Positions 1 through 10,039 of a stretch of DNA of 64,000 bases are shown here, one piece after another. Under the pieces are notes generated by a model. The model searched no databases. It worked only from the letters and a program-made list of their open reading frames with translations, and was not told the origin of the DNA. Within the stretch, counting starts at the first letter, position 1. Every line of letters starts with the position of its first letter. The stretch comes from Malus domestica (lineage: Eukaryota > Streptophyta > Magnoliopsida > Rosales > Rosaceae). The position numbers and the translations under genes were made by a program. The stretch spans positions 11,540,001 to 11,604,000 of the forward strand of contig NC_091671.1 in NCBI RefSeq assembly GCF_042453785.1, given 5' to 3'.

Positions 1-101
1 TTTTGCTTCAATGTATCTCCACTTCTAAGAAAACCAGCTGCTGCTGATGAAAAACCTCTTAAAGAAAGTAGGTTGACTGAGAGTAAGTTCCGGCCAAGCA
101 T
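1..101 (-). CDS. 3-hydroxyacyl-thioester dehydratase-like (MaoC/hotdog), N-terminal exon, cut by the window edge
   Basis: The minus strand from an ATG at 99-101 reads MLGRNLLSVNLLSLRGFSSA and stays open to the window edge. It matches, residue for residue at most positions, the start of the better exposed paralogue at 23193-23459, whose continuation is a MaoC-type hydratase. Plant proteins of this type are mitochondrial 3-hydroxyacyl-ACP/thioester dehydratases of mitochondrial fatty acid synthesis. The Arg- and Ser-rich, acid-free N terminus fits a mitochondrial targeting peptide. The catalytic region lies outside the window, so function and intactness cannot be judged. The upstream DNA (102-775) is homologous to that of the paralogue. 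Confidence 0.55.
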   Translation of the reverse strand, partial: MLGRNLLSVNLLSLRGFSSAAAGFLRSGDTLKQ

Positions 102-309
102 AACTGTAACCGTTTCTAAACGCTGTCCGACAGTGTATCAACCCGATGAAACTACGTTGATTTTACGCCTTACCAGAATAGCATTGTCCTCTCCATAGAA
201 AATACAGGTTTGAATGTCTTCTAATCTACTTGCAGTGTATGCTCACCACCTGCACCATCAATCTGCAATTCACACAATGTTTCAGGATCATGGGCAATTT
301 TTTTTTTGC

Positions 310-434
310 ATAAATTGCTAGGCTCTTGGGAGCAGTCTCCTCATAAATGGGGGTAAGGCTAGCCGACATTCACCTCTCCCAGACCATGCGTAAAGCGGGA
401 GCCTTGTGCACTGAGTACGATAAATTGCTAGGCT
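310..434 (+). mobile_element. 5'-truncated SINE (Au-SINE-like) with 15-bp TSD
   Basis: A roughly 95-bp insert (about 325-419) is flanked by ATAAATTGCTAGGCT at 310-324 and 420-434. The insert runs from TTGGGAGCAG through GGTAAGGCTAGCCGAC to GTGCACTGAGTACGA, which I recognise as the 3' part of the widespread plant Au-type SINE. The homologous region near 23,678-23,695 lacks the insert and shows a single copy of the target, so it serves as an empty site. Confidence 0.75.
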
Positions 435-775
435 GAAGTGAAAGCCTTCATTTTTTGCGCACATTATTCCCAAGTTGCTTGTACGAGGCATTGTAACAAA
501 CACTTGGTGGGCATAAATTTCAACAAAACAAAGGTACACACAGTGATCAAATTGTTCGTTAGGATCCACCCGCGAGATTCCAATTCGACACAGATATGAT
601 TTATGCTAGTCCAAAACTAAATTGTTGCAAAAATAAAATCTCCATGCAGAATATTACCTGATATTGGCTGCAATAATAATAATGCATCGCTGCGGTCTTT
701 GTTTTGTTTTTTTGGAGTACAGAGAGGGAGAGAATTAAAGTAAACGTAACCAGCAAATGGGCTACTTGTATTTAT

Positions 776-1527
776 TTTTTTATTTGTTTTTTATTTTTTA
801 TTTTTTTAGTTGTCATTACCAACAAAGCAAACGTATACAAAGAGAGGCCTAATTACAATTAAACATAGAACTGAAACATGGACCCCAAAACAAAAAGGCC
901 CAACCCAAAGTTTCAGCGCGTAAAAACAGGAGGCCCAAAAACCCCTTGGAAATCGGTTGACACTGTGAGATTCATGTGTTGCATCTTAGAGTTGTTGATA
1001 GCCGTTATAACTGGCACGTAGGAAGGCGTCTACGGCTTTAGGATAGTGACAACATGCATCTATTAATATCACAGGCCAAATCATTTTTTATCTTTTCCTT
1101 TTACTGCTTTATTTATTGATATATGTGTTTAATGCATTTGGGTATTGTCCAATTGATTGAATTTACATGCGTATTATGATCATAATCATTTATATTTTCC
1201 AACAACTAAAACCGTAAATTGTATCTCTACTGTCGTGGAAAACCCTATGAATTTGTATGTGTTGTTATTTTGGTTGTGTGATCAATTATCGCAATTTATT
1301 AATTTCGTAATTTAACAAAAATGTGTTTGCATGTATATGCATCGATTATCTATAATATGTATCTCTATGGTGTTTCGTGATTGAGTTAGGCGGGTGATGA
1401 TTAAAACATATTTTGCCTACATTGCTTGATTATCTCATATTATTGAGATGGTGATAAAACTCAAATGTATCTGAGTCTTATGAGGTCGTCCTTCCTCTTA
1501 CTGGGAAAAACAAGCTTTATTTTTTAT
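776..1527. other. No gene seen; AT-rich, repeat-like DNA
   Basis: I see no supported gene. About 1090-1207 is the left member of a direct repeat with 7385-7500. The stretch 830-1075 has a CCCAAAA-rich composition like retroelement debris. Confidence 0.5.
1090..1207 (+). repeat. 115-bp direct repeat, left copy (partner 7385-7500)
   Basis: Both copies begin around TTTACTGCTTTATTTAT and end around CATATT(T/A)TCCAACA, with shared TGAATTTACATGC and TATTATGATCATAATCAT blocks. They bracket chimeric element 1. They may be parts of an older element into which the chimera inserted. Confidence 0.7.
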
Positions 1528-2102
1528 GTTTTCGTTACCTAGGATCTATCTTGCAAAAGAACGGAGAATTAGATGGAGATCTCAACCATAGAATACAAGC
1601 TGGATGGATGAAGTGGAAGAGTGCATCCGGCGTGTTGTGTGACCACCGTATGCCACTGAAGCTCAAGGGAAAATTTTATAGGACGGCAATAAGGCCGGCG
1701 ATGCTGTATGGCACAGAATGTTGGGCGGTGAAACATCAACACGTACACAAAATGGGTGTAGCGGAGATGCGGATGCTTCGTTGGATGTGTGGGCACACGA
1801 GAAAGGATAAGATTAGGAATGAGGATATCCGGGGTAAAGTAGGAGTAGCCGAAATTGAAGGAAAGATGAGAGAAAATCGGTTACGGTGGTTTGGACATGT
1901 GCAAAGAAGGCCTACTGACGTTCCGATTAGAAGATGCGACTATGGGACAGAGGTTCAGGGCCGAAGGGGTAGAGGAAGACCTAGGAAAACTTTGGAAGAG
2001 ACTCTAAGAAAAGACTTAGAGTACTTGGATCTAACGAAGGACATGACACAGGATCGAGCACAATGGCGTTCTAAGATTCATATAGCCGATCCCACTCAGT
2101 GA
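1528..2102 (+). pseudogene. RTE-type LINE polyprotein, C-terminal fragment
   Basis: Open reading of about 190 residues, identical in most positions to the last part of the LINE ORF at 14067-17225. It starts at [17 protein letters not shown] and ends [12 protein letters not shown]. The segment contains the conserved post-RT region ([46 protein letters not shown]). It lacks the endonuclease and RT catalytic domains and cannot be functional alone. The stop is immediately followed by LTR-element sequence instead of the normal LINE 3' untranslated region. Confidence 0.85.
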
Positions 2103-2362
2103 CTTGGATTTTCCAAGTCTCCAACCGAGAAGTTTTCCTCACTCGGGAAATTAAGGGAACACTACCCCAACCTACATGCTCCAATCAGAAAGCTTCAACA
2201 TACAAGCTTTAACAAAAGAAAATTCAAAGAACTTAGCGAAGAAGGCTTTGGTGTATTTAACACAATACGTTGAAATGAAGGAAAGCTTATTTATTGATAT
2301 CCCCGATAAGCTACAAATATGTACATATACATGAGTCAAAATAAGCACACAAGAGGGAGCTT

Positions 2363-3043
2363 TCACAAAGGTTGCTTAGGAGAAGTCTCAGCAGTCGGTA
2401 GAGCCCCAGAAAGAGAAGGTACCGGAGGGGGATCATTTGGAGCCTCAGTACTGGACAGAACCCTAGAAGGAGGAGGCATCAGAGGTTGATCATTTGGAGC
2501 TTCATTACGCGGTACAGCCCCAGAAGACGAAGGCAATAAATGCCTTTGGAACAAACCCACAAATCTCTGATGATCAAGTAAAACCTGACCATCAGTTTCC
2601 TTCATCTGGTCAAGCTTCCTCTTCATGTTTGTAGCATAGTCATGTGCGAGCCGGTGCAACTGTTTATTCTCATGCTTGAGCCCTCTAATCTCCTGTTTGA
2701 GACTCATCACTTCAGCCGCCAATGATTCAACTTGGCAGGTTCGAGCAAATAGGCGTTGGGCCATATTAGACACAGAACCTGCACACTGAACACTGAGAGC
2801 CAGCGAATCCTTAACAGCTAACTCATCAGACCGTTTGGAAAGTAGTCTGTTATCTTTGGGAGTGAGAAGGTTCCTGGCCACCACCGCAGCGGTCATATCA
2901 TTCTTCATCACGGAATCCCCAACGGTAAGAGGACCAGTAGGGGAGACGAAGGATGGGCGCCATATGTTGTCTGGAGAAGGCGGGGCTGCCTCTTCAACAA
3001 GGTTCAAGTCAAAACGACGGTCGGAGGGGCCAGACATTTTCAA
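2363..3043 (-). CDS. Antisense ORF (aORF) of a Tat-like LTR retrotransposon, 226 aa
   Basis: Intact 226-residue ORF, antisense to the retroelement sense direction. Residues about 1-20 hold FDLNLVEEAAPPSP, which resembles a plant EAR repression motif (DLN followed by prolines). About 95-150 is predicted coiled coil (VMSLKQEIRGLKHENKQLHR). The C terminus is Pro/Ser-rich with a degenerate repeat of about 19 residues (APNDQPLMPPPSRVL). Two homologues lie in this window, at 17486-18166 (intact) and 32306-32979 (one early stop). Antisense ORFs between pol and the 3' LTR are known from Tat-lineage Gypsy elements such as Grande. Function is unknown. The assignment rests on position and orientation, not on sequence identity to a named family. 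Confidence 0.65.
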   Translation of the reverse strand: MKMSGPSDRRFDLNLVEEAAPPSPDNIWRPSFVSPTGPLTVGDSVMKNDMTAAVVARNLLTPKDNRLLSKRSDELAVKDSLALSVQCAGSVSNMAQRLFARTCQVESLAAEVMSLKQEIRGLKHENKQLHRLAHDYATNMKRKLDQMKETDGQVLLDHQRFVGLFQRHLLPSSSGAVPRNEAPNDQPLMPPPSRVLSSTEAPNDPPPVPSLSGALPTAETSPKQPL

Positions 3044-3179
3044 AGGTGTTGAAGAGAGAAGAGGTCGGACAAATCAAGATCTTAGAAGTGCAAGAATGAA
3101 GCTTCTACTGGTGGAGATTCAAGTGTGCTTTGGAACTTAATGCCAACCCCTATAAAAATCTGCACTCGACGAAGCTTCA

Positions 3180-5190
3180 GAAATCGAAGAGGCGTCTGCT
3201 CAGAAATCGAAGAGGCGTTTGCTTTCTCAAAAGCTGGGCTGCTTAGAGATCACGAGGGTTGATCTCAGAAATCGAAGAGGCGTTTGCTTTCTCAAAAGTT
3301 GGGCTGCTCAAAGACCACGAAGGCCGATCTCAAAAATCGAAGAGGCGCTCGCTTTCTCAAAAGCTGGGCTCCCCAGAGACCACGAGGGCCGATCTCAGAA
3401 ATCGAAGAGGCACCTACTTTTCCAGCCTTTTCCAGCCTTGTCAGCACCTGTCACACGCACACTCAGTTTTGCGGAAATTATGGGCATTCTGTCAAAGACT
3501 TCTGGGGAAGTAGAAAACACATGAATCTTACTGTTCAATCACCCACTTCCCACACGCAACAATAGCTCATGGGTACCACAGATAACTTTGCCAAAGTTCT
3601 CTGCCAAAGTTGAGCACGTGAAGCTTGCAGCTCCCACTACATCGCTCTGACCAAGAAGGGTAAAAGAATAGCAAAGAAACAGCACTAACAAAGTTTAAAC
3701 CCATAAATTTTGAAGGTCTAGCTACCATATTATTACCCACAAGGGTAAAGGAACAGTACCACTGCTGGATAATTGGAAAGTCCCTGTGTGTCAACCTCTG
3801 TGCTTCGTGGCAAGGTAGACTAGCAAACATGCCCAACCTTTACTCACATTCGAGAAAACACTCCCAATAAGATTGCTTGCTCCAAAATCGAAGGGGCACC
3901 GTCCTCCGAATCTCGAGAGCCAGACTCCCAACATGACTACTTTCTTAAAAATCGAAGAGAGGGTAAAGGAACAGTACCATTGCTAGATAATTGGAAAGTC
4001 CCTGTGTGTCAACCTCTGTGCTTCGTGGCAAGGTAGACTAGCAAACATGCCCAACCTTTACTCACATTCGAGAAAACACTCCCAACAAGATTGCTTGCTC
4101 CAAAATCGAAGAGGCACCGCCCTCCGAATCTCGAGAGCCAGACTCCCAACATGATTACTTTCTCAAAAATCGAAGAGACACTGCTCCCCGAATCTCGAGA
4201 GCCAGACCCCCAGCATGATTGCTTTCTCAAAAATCGATGAGGCATCGTTCTCCGAATCAATCGAAGAGGCGCTCGCTTTCTCAAAAGCTGGGCTGCTCAG
4301 AGACCACGAGGGCCGATCTCAGAAATCGAAGAGGCACCTACTTTTCTAGCCTTGTCAGCACCTGTCACACGCACACTCAGCTTTGCAGAAATTATGGGCA
4401 TTCTGTCGAAGACTTCTAGTGAAATAGAAAGCACATGAATCTTACTGTTCAATCACCCACTTCCCACACGCAACAATAGCTCATGGGTACCACAAATAAC
4501 TTTGCCAAAGTTCTCTGCCAAACTTGAGCACGTGAAGCTTGCAGCTCCCACTACATCGCTCTGACCAAGAAAGGTAAAAGAATAGCAAAGAAACAGCACT
4601 AACAAAAGTTTAGACACATAAATTTTGAAGGTCTAGCTACCATATTATTACCCACAACTGTAAAGGAACAGTACCACTGCTGGATAATTGGAAAGTCCCT
4701 GTGTGTCAACCTCTGTGCTTCGTGGCAAGGTAGACTAGCAAACATGCCCAACCTTTACTCACATTCGAGAAAACACTCCCAATAAGATTGCTTGCTCCAA
4801 AATCGAAGAGGCACCGTCCTCCGAATCTCGAGAGCCAGACTCCCAACATGACTACTTTCTCAAAATCGAAGAGAGGGTAAAGGAACAGTACCATTGCTGG
4901 ATAATTGGAAAGTCCCTGTGTGTCAACCTTTGTGCTTCGTGGCAAGGTAGACTAGCAAAAATGCCCAACCTTTACTCACATTCGAGAAAACACTCCCAAC
5001 AAGATTGCTTGCTCCAAAATCGAAGAGGCACCGCCCTCCGAATCTCGAGAGCCAGACTCCCAACATGATTACTTCCTCAAAAATCGAAGAGACACTGCTC
5101 TCCGAATCTCGAGAGTCATACCCCCAGCATGATTGCTTTCTCAAAAATCGAAGAGGCATCGTTCTCCGAATCTCGAGAGCCAGATACCAC
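3180..5190. repeat. Tandem repeats (about 63-bp units) and about 900-bp internal duplication
   Basis: Two related tandem arrays are present. At 3185-3420, units start AAATCGAAGAGGCG and contain TTTCTCAAAAGCTGGGCTGC. At 3870-5190, units contain CCGAATCTCGAGAGCCAGAC and CCCAACATGATTACTTTCTC. The block from the first array through the GTAAAGGAACAGTACCA segments appears twice with about 900-bp spacing (for example TCATGGGTACCACA at about 3568 and 4471). Long ORFs here on either strand arise from the repeats and are not annotated as genes. A homologous but shorter array is in chimeric copy 2, and its reverse complement is in the LTR element at 31380-31930. Confidence 0.8.
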
Positions 5191-6338
5191 AGACCACTTT
5201 TTCAAAGTGCTCTGACAGAGTTAAAACATGTGAAACTGGCAGCTCCCACTACCGTGCTATGACCAAGCAGGGTAAAGGAATAGCATTACTACTTGTTGTT
5301 AGGGAGACTCCTATATATGTCGACCTCCATCCCCAACGGACAGGCAGACCTGCAAAAATGCTCAACCCTTCATCATATCTGAGAGGGCACTCCCAACGAA
5401 GCCTTTCGAAATATTCAGCTTTCTTTCCCCCCGATAATACCTCTGCAAACAAGCTATACTAGAGCAAGAATATCTCATATCATCAGGGTTAAAAGCAAGA
5501 GTATCCCATATCATGCTTTTTCCCTGTCTTTTCTTTTGGCCTTGTTTTTACCTGCAAGACAAGGAGAAAGAGAGCAATCAGTCAGCACTTGGAATCAAGC
5601 TTCCAGCCAGGAACTGACTGCCTGGAACCCCTTACCTGATTACTTACCTGGCATTGCTCTCGAGTACTCATCTTCAACATCTTATGTTTCCAGGGAAGAT
5701 TCCGCATCTGCTTGAGGAACAGATAGGGCAAGTGCGAAGGATACAAGGAAGCATGTGGAGACAAGCGTAACAGCACACATGCCGATACATTCATTACTCT
5801 GTCAAAAGCAAAAGTATCCCATATCAGCAGGGTGGAACGTACTCTAGATTTGATGGACTTGTTTTGACCCTCAAATTCTTTAGTCGGCCTTATACTCTGG
5901 AGGAAACCAGAAAACCCTCCAGCTCAGTTCAAGAATAAGCCTGTGGAAAGTTACTTCTTCAAAAGCAAAAGTATCTCATATCATCTCTTCTCATTTTTCT
6001 TCTCTTTATCCTTCATGCTGCTGCAAGATGGGGAGAAGGTGAACAATCAGTCGGAGCTCTGATTGCTTACCTTGTCTGTCACCTCTTTCAGCAGACCCCC
6101 TAGCTCGGCGACTTGGGGGACTCCTACTACATGGTTTGTATCGCGCTTGACCAAGCCTGAAACTACAAGTAAGCTTCAAGTGAAATTGATACATTACCTT
6201 GTGCATCTCCACCAGTTAAAGATACCACCCCTGGATGGAGGAAGAGTACTTCCAGAGAAGATGCCACATCTACCTATGAGACAGATAAGGCAAGTCAAGA
6301 CGACACCACACTCCGATACTTAGAAGTTTCGTGATTAC
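5191..6338. other. LTR-retrotransposon internal sequence, non-coding
   Basis: Collinear with 19,170-20,318 and with the reverse complement of about 30,130-31,340. It includes the repeated phrase TATCCCATATCA. I see no conserved protein reading frame. It ends where the LTR remnant begins; the polypurine tract and the first part of the LTR are missing. Confidence 0.7.
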
Positions 6339-6578
6339 GAGATCATTCTCCCATAATATTTCCTAATGTCATTTGTACTAAATCATTCACTTGTACTCAC
6401 TAAATGAGAGCTTGAACCTATGTACTTGTGTAAACCCTTCACAATTAATGAGAACTCTTCTATTCCGTGGACGTAGCCAATCTGGGTGAACCACGTACAT
6501 CTTGTGTTTGCTTTCCTATCTCTATCCATTTATATACTTATCCACACTAATGACCGAAGCAATCTAGCGAAGATCACA
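6339..6578 (+). mobile_element. Partial LTR joined to LINE sequence
   Basis: From GAGATCATTCTCCC to GATCACAAA this matches the middle of the 0.5-kb LTRs at 29578-30077 and 37821-38333 (opposite orientation). The LTR 5' part with TGTTTGTACC and the LTR end CATCAACA are absent. The right end fuses directly to LINE sequence at AAAGCGATCG. Confidence 0.8.
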
Positions 6579-7165
6579 AAAAGCGATCGTTTTCGCTACC
6601 TAGGATCTATCTCGCAAGAGAACGGAGAATTAGATGGAGATTTCAACCATAGAATACGAGCTGGATGGAAAGAGTGCATCCGGCGTGTTGTGTGACCGTC
6701 GTAGGCCACTGAAGCTCAAGGGAAAATTTTATAGGACGGCAATAAGGCTAGCGATGTTGTATGGCACAGAATGTTGGGTGGTGAAGCATCAACACGTACA
6801 CAAAATGGGTGTAGCGGAGATGAGGATGCTTCGTGGGATGTGTGGGCACACGAGAAAGGATAAGATTGGGAATGAGGATATCCGAGGTAAAGTAGGAGTA
6901 GCCGAAATTGTAGGAAAGATGAGAGAAAATCGGCTCCGGTGATTTTGAACATGTGCAAAGAAGGCCGACTGACGCTCCGGTTCGAAGATGTGACTACGGG
7001 ACAGAGGTTCAGGGCCGAAGGGGTAGAGGAAGACCTAGGACAACTTTGGAAGAGACTCTAAGAAAAGACTTAGAGTACTTGGATCTAACGGAGGACATGA
7101 CACAAAACCGAGCGCAATGGCGTTCTAGGATTCATATAGCCGACCCCACTTAGTGGGAAAAGGCT

Positions 7166-7199
<34 letters not shown>
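6579..7199 (+). mobile_element. RTE-type LINE 3' end with (TTG)n tail
   Basis: This encodes the same C-terminal LINE segment as 1528-2102 but continues into the authentic 3' terminus. After the stop comes CCCACTTAGTGGG, able to form a hairpin, then AAAAGGC and about 11 TTG units. It carries a nonsense change (TGA at 6940-6942, where the intact LINE has Trp), shared with the tail at 20945-20947. That marks the two tails as one lineage. An extra T just after it adds a frameshift here. Confidence 0.85.
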
Positions 7200-7200
7200 A

Positions 7201-7679
7201 GGGTTCTTACAGGTTGAATTAAAATTCAATATTCTTTGCGCTTTCATGCTTGTGTAATTGTTTTCTTGGTACCTCCGATGACTTAGCATTGTGGTTTAAA
7301 TGATTGAGATTAGGGGTTTGCATCTAGAATTACTTGGAAGAAAATAAAAATTCCTTCTGAACTCGTCACTTTTCTCGCCTGGTAAATATCCTCTTTACTG
7401 CTTTATTTATTTATATATGTGTTTGATACATTTGGGTATTATCTAATTGATTGAATTTACATGCATATTATGATCATAATCATTCATATTATCCAACATC
7501 TACACATTCCTAAAAAGTTGCAAAAAGTGGTGAAAAGAAACGGTTGCAAAGGTGGAAAATTGTGGGATTGAGAGATGTCGAAACCATTGGAGAGAGGACG
7601 AAAATGGGTTGAAAAGAATCATGGACGTGGAAAAACAGCAGAGGGAAGAGGAAAATGAAGGTCGGAATCGAGCAGCGCG
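7201..7679. other. No gene seen
   Basis: AT-rich flank of chimeric copy 1. It contains the right 115-bp direct repeat (7385-7500) and nothing else I can support. Confidence 0.5.
7385..7500 (+). repeat. 115-bp direct repeat, right copy (partner 1090-1207)
   Basis: This is homologous to 1090-1207 in the same orientation, with roughly ten differences by eye. It lies about 190 bp beyond the (TTG)n tail of chimeric element 1. Confidence 0.7.
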
Positions 7680-7687
7680 TTGTTTAG

Positions 7688-8614
7688 TAAGGCTGGGTTC
7701 AGTTCGGAACGGTTTGGTTTTTGCCAAAATCGAAACCGAACCGAAATTTCGGTTCGGTTTAATTTTTTTTCGATTTTTTCGGTTCGGTTTCAACCCGGTT
7801 CGGTTTTTTTTTTTTTTTATCCTCCCGTTCTTCGTCTTCTTCTTCAATAGCAAAAAGAATTCTGAATTGCCGAAAACATTGAATACATTCTTCAATCAGT
7901 TCTCAAATGCACTTAATAAGATACCTTAAAACAAACATATGCAACTAGTTGTTGGCAAATTACATCTAAACCAATCAACAAATTTAAGTGCACCATCGCG
8001 AAACATATGAGATTTAAGCTGCTCATCAGCAATTAAACAACAATCCTTGCATTTCTTAATTTCCAAGTGAATCAAATTACATTCAAGAAATTTGAATTAT
8101 GCATTATAGCTGACATCTACCATTTCACCCTTCTACTACTATGCACAATCAAGAAAAGCAAAATAGGTGCAGCATAAAAACCCATAAATCGACAAATAAA
8201 TAAGAGAGATTAGGGATCTTTGGTGAAGGGAGGGTTGCTGCGGGTTATGGAGAAGAGGGTAATACTTACGGATTGTAACCACAGTTGGAGCATTTGAACT
8301 GAAACAAGAAAAACCCAACAGTAGAAAAGCTATTTCATAAACCACAAACAGAAAACTCCCAATTTACCATATTAAAATCAACCAACAACACAACACAAAA
8401 ACACAACCAAATTAAAATCAACCAAAACGAAAAAAATAAATCTTTTTTTTAATTAATAGTTAAAATAAGGAAGAGATTGAACCAATTCGAACTCCCTCAG
8501 CCATCCTCCTCTGCTTCCAATTCGAAAGGGACGAGGGAAAATTATGATTTGGAAGAAGGAATTCGTGAAGAGAACAGGAGAAGACTGAAGAGAGAGTGAT
8601 TTGGAGGGAGAGAA

Positions 8615-8648
<34 letters not shown>

Positions 8649-9110
8649 TGAGGAAGCAGAGAGATAGGAAGAAAGTAGCATAGGGGTGAGAGAGAGTGTG
8701 TATGAGAAAAGGTGAAAACTGAAATGGAAGAGAGAGTGACAACTAGGGTTTGTAAACTTAAGAAATTTTATAAAAGCATTACATATTAGAAACCTATAAA
8801 TATATTACTGGTTATAACATCACAAGCCCATAGTTAAGTTGTCTTGAAACAACCATCCCTAACCTGTAGGTCAAGGGTTCAAACCTTGACGCCAACACAT
8901 TTTTGAGTATTTATATATAAATTATTTTTTTTCGGTTCGGTTCGATCTGGTTCGGTTTTCGAACCTCAAAAATCGAAACTGAAATGGTCAAATTCGGTTC
9001 GGTTCGGTTTAGCAGTTTCGGTTTGGTTTTTTTTTGTTCGATTTTTTTTGGCTTCAGTTTGGTTTGGTTTTCAATTTTTTTCGGTTTTCGATTTTTTGAA
9101 CCCACCCCTA
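7688..9110. mobile_element. hAT-type DNA transposon, non-autonomous, about 1.4 kb
   Basis: Terminal sequences TAAGGCTGGGTTCAG (left) and the reverse complement of the right end, TAGGGGTGGGTTCAA, form imperfect terminal inverted repeats. The flanks are TTGTTTAG and CTGTTTAG (7680-7687, 9111-9118), a near-perfect 8-bp TSD. Both subterminal regions are packed with GGTTCGGTTT-type motifs (7700-7815 and 8930-9100), as in plant hAT elements. No transposase is visible. It contains a (GA)n tract at about 8621-8647. Confidence 0.75.
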
Positions 9111-9155
9111 CTGTTTAGCGCCGGTTTGGATAATTTCTCAAATGGTTAAATAATT

Positions 9156-9308
9156 AGGAAAACTAATGAAAATGACTTGAAAACTTTGAGTTTTAACGAT
9201 AAGGATAAAATAAAGGGTAAAGTGAATAGTACAATGATTGATTTTTTAGTGTAAAAATGTGGTTTTTCGTTAAAGTGAATAATACCATGAGTTTTTCATT
9301 AAAGTTCT
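9156..9308. mobile_element. MITE family A, copy 1 (about 153 bp)
   Basis: Begins AGGAAAACTAATGAAAATG and ends TTTTTCATTAAAGTTCT; the ends are inverted. Near-identical copies lie at 9818-9970 and 61048-61201. The third has a perfect 9-bp TSD, suggesting a Mutator-like MITE. Confidence 0.8.
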
Positions 9309-9429
9309 CATAATAATTTCTTACGACCAATACCACTTTGACAACGTTGGGTTGACAGATGTAAAAACAAATTTTTTTTTTAAGGATAGGTTGGTTTTTC
9401 AATGCATATTTTCAAGTACCATTTATCCA

Positions 9430-9640
9430 ATGAGGATCCTCTTCGTGAGGATTCTGGAGAGTCTTAAATCGTGTCCATTCGTCGTACATTGTGCGGTCAG
9501 AAATCATTTTAAATATTTTATTTTAAATTAAATATGAATAGTGCCTAAAGAAAAATGATCACACGATATACGATGAACGAACACGATTTGAGGATCCTCA
9601 TGATCCTTACAAAGAGGATCTTGAAAGGATCCTCCTGGCT
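9430..9640. mobile_element. Foldback MITE (about 210 bp)
   Basis: Long imperfect inverted repeat. The left arm holds GAGGATCCTCTTCGTGAGGA and AATCGTGTCCATTCGTCGTA; the right arm holds the complements ACGATGAACGAACACGATT and TCCTTACAAAGAGGATC. Confidence 0.65.
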
Positions 9641-9817
9641 CTTTGTCAACTAAAAACCAAGAAAAATACTATTATATTCTTCCCTGAATAATTAAAAAAT
9701 AATAATAATCTATCATCTAATTTCATAAAATCTATCGTTTGACAAAAAAAATAGTATCAAAATAAAATTATGAGCATTAAAGTAATTTCGCACAAAAATA
9801 TTTTGCTATTTTTTTTT

Positions 9818-9970
9818 AGGAAAACTAATGAAAATGACTTGAAAACTTTGAGTTTTAACGATAAGGACAAAATAAAAGGTAAAGTGAATAGTATCATGTT
9901 TGACTTTTTAGTGTAAAAATGTGGTTTTTCCTTAAAGTAAACAGTAACGCGGGCTTTTCGTTAAAACTCC
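9818..9970. mobile_element. MITE family A, copy 2
   Basis: Same termini and length as 9156-9308. It is inserted in a T-rich stretch, so the TSD (poly-T) is not diagnostic. Confidence 0.8.
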
Positions 9971-10008
9971 TTTTTTTTTTTCTTTCCTAACCCACATGTC
10001 AACAAAAC

Positions 10009-10039
<31 letters not shown>

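Larger units (their letters stand above)
1..775. repeat. Segmental duplicate of about 23361-24115
   Basis: This stretch, covering the dehydratase exon start, its upstream region and part of a GA-rich leader, aligns collinearly with about 23361-24115. Shared blocks include GACTGAGAGTAAGTTCCGGC, GTTGTCCTCTCCATAGAAA-like sequence and ATTTCAACAAAACA. Divergence is moderate with small indels, so the duplication is not recent. The SINE at 310-434 is present only here. Confidence 0.75.
1528..7199 (+). mobile_element. Chimeric LINE/LTR-element, copy 1 (5'-truncated)
   Basis: In order it contains a LINE C-terminal coding segment (1528-2102), an LTR-retrotransposon-derived block (2103-6578) carrying an antisense ORF, repeats and a partial LTR, and a second LINE 3' end (6579-7199) finishing in (TTG)n. 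The same arrangement and the same junctions occur at 16,660-21,198. Copy 1 begins abruptly within the LINE reverse transcriptase C-terminal region and has no convincing target-site duplication. It is about 1.1 kb longer than copy 2 in the middle because of a tandem duplication of roughly 900 bp (about 3190-5000). Confidence 0.8.

Noticed and set aside
1569..1796. Minus-strand [20 protein letters not shown]
   Set aside because: Antisense shadow of the LINE C-terminal segment; it recurs wherever that segment recurs.
7552..7929. 125-aa and 131-aa overlapping ORFs
   Set aside because: They cross the hAT boundary at 7688 and consist largely of the GGTTCGG subterminal repeat translation.
8460..8742. 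Ser/Leu-rich ORFs on the minus strand
   Set aside because: Low-complexity (GA)n/(CT)n translation inside a hAT element.
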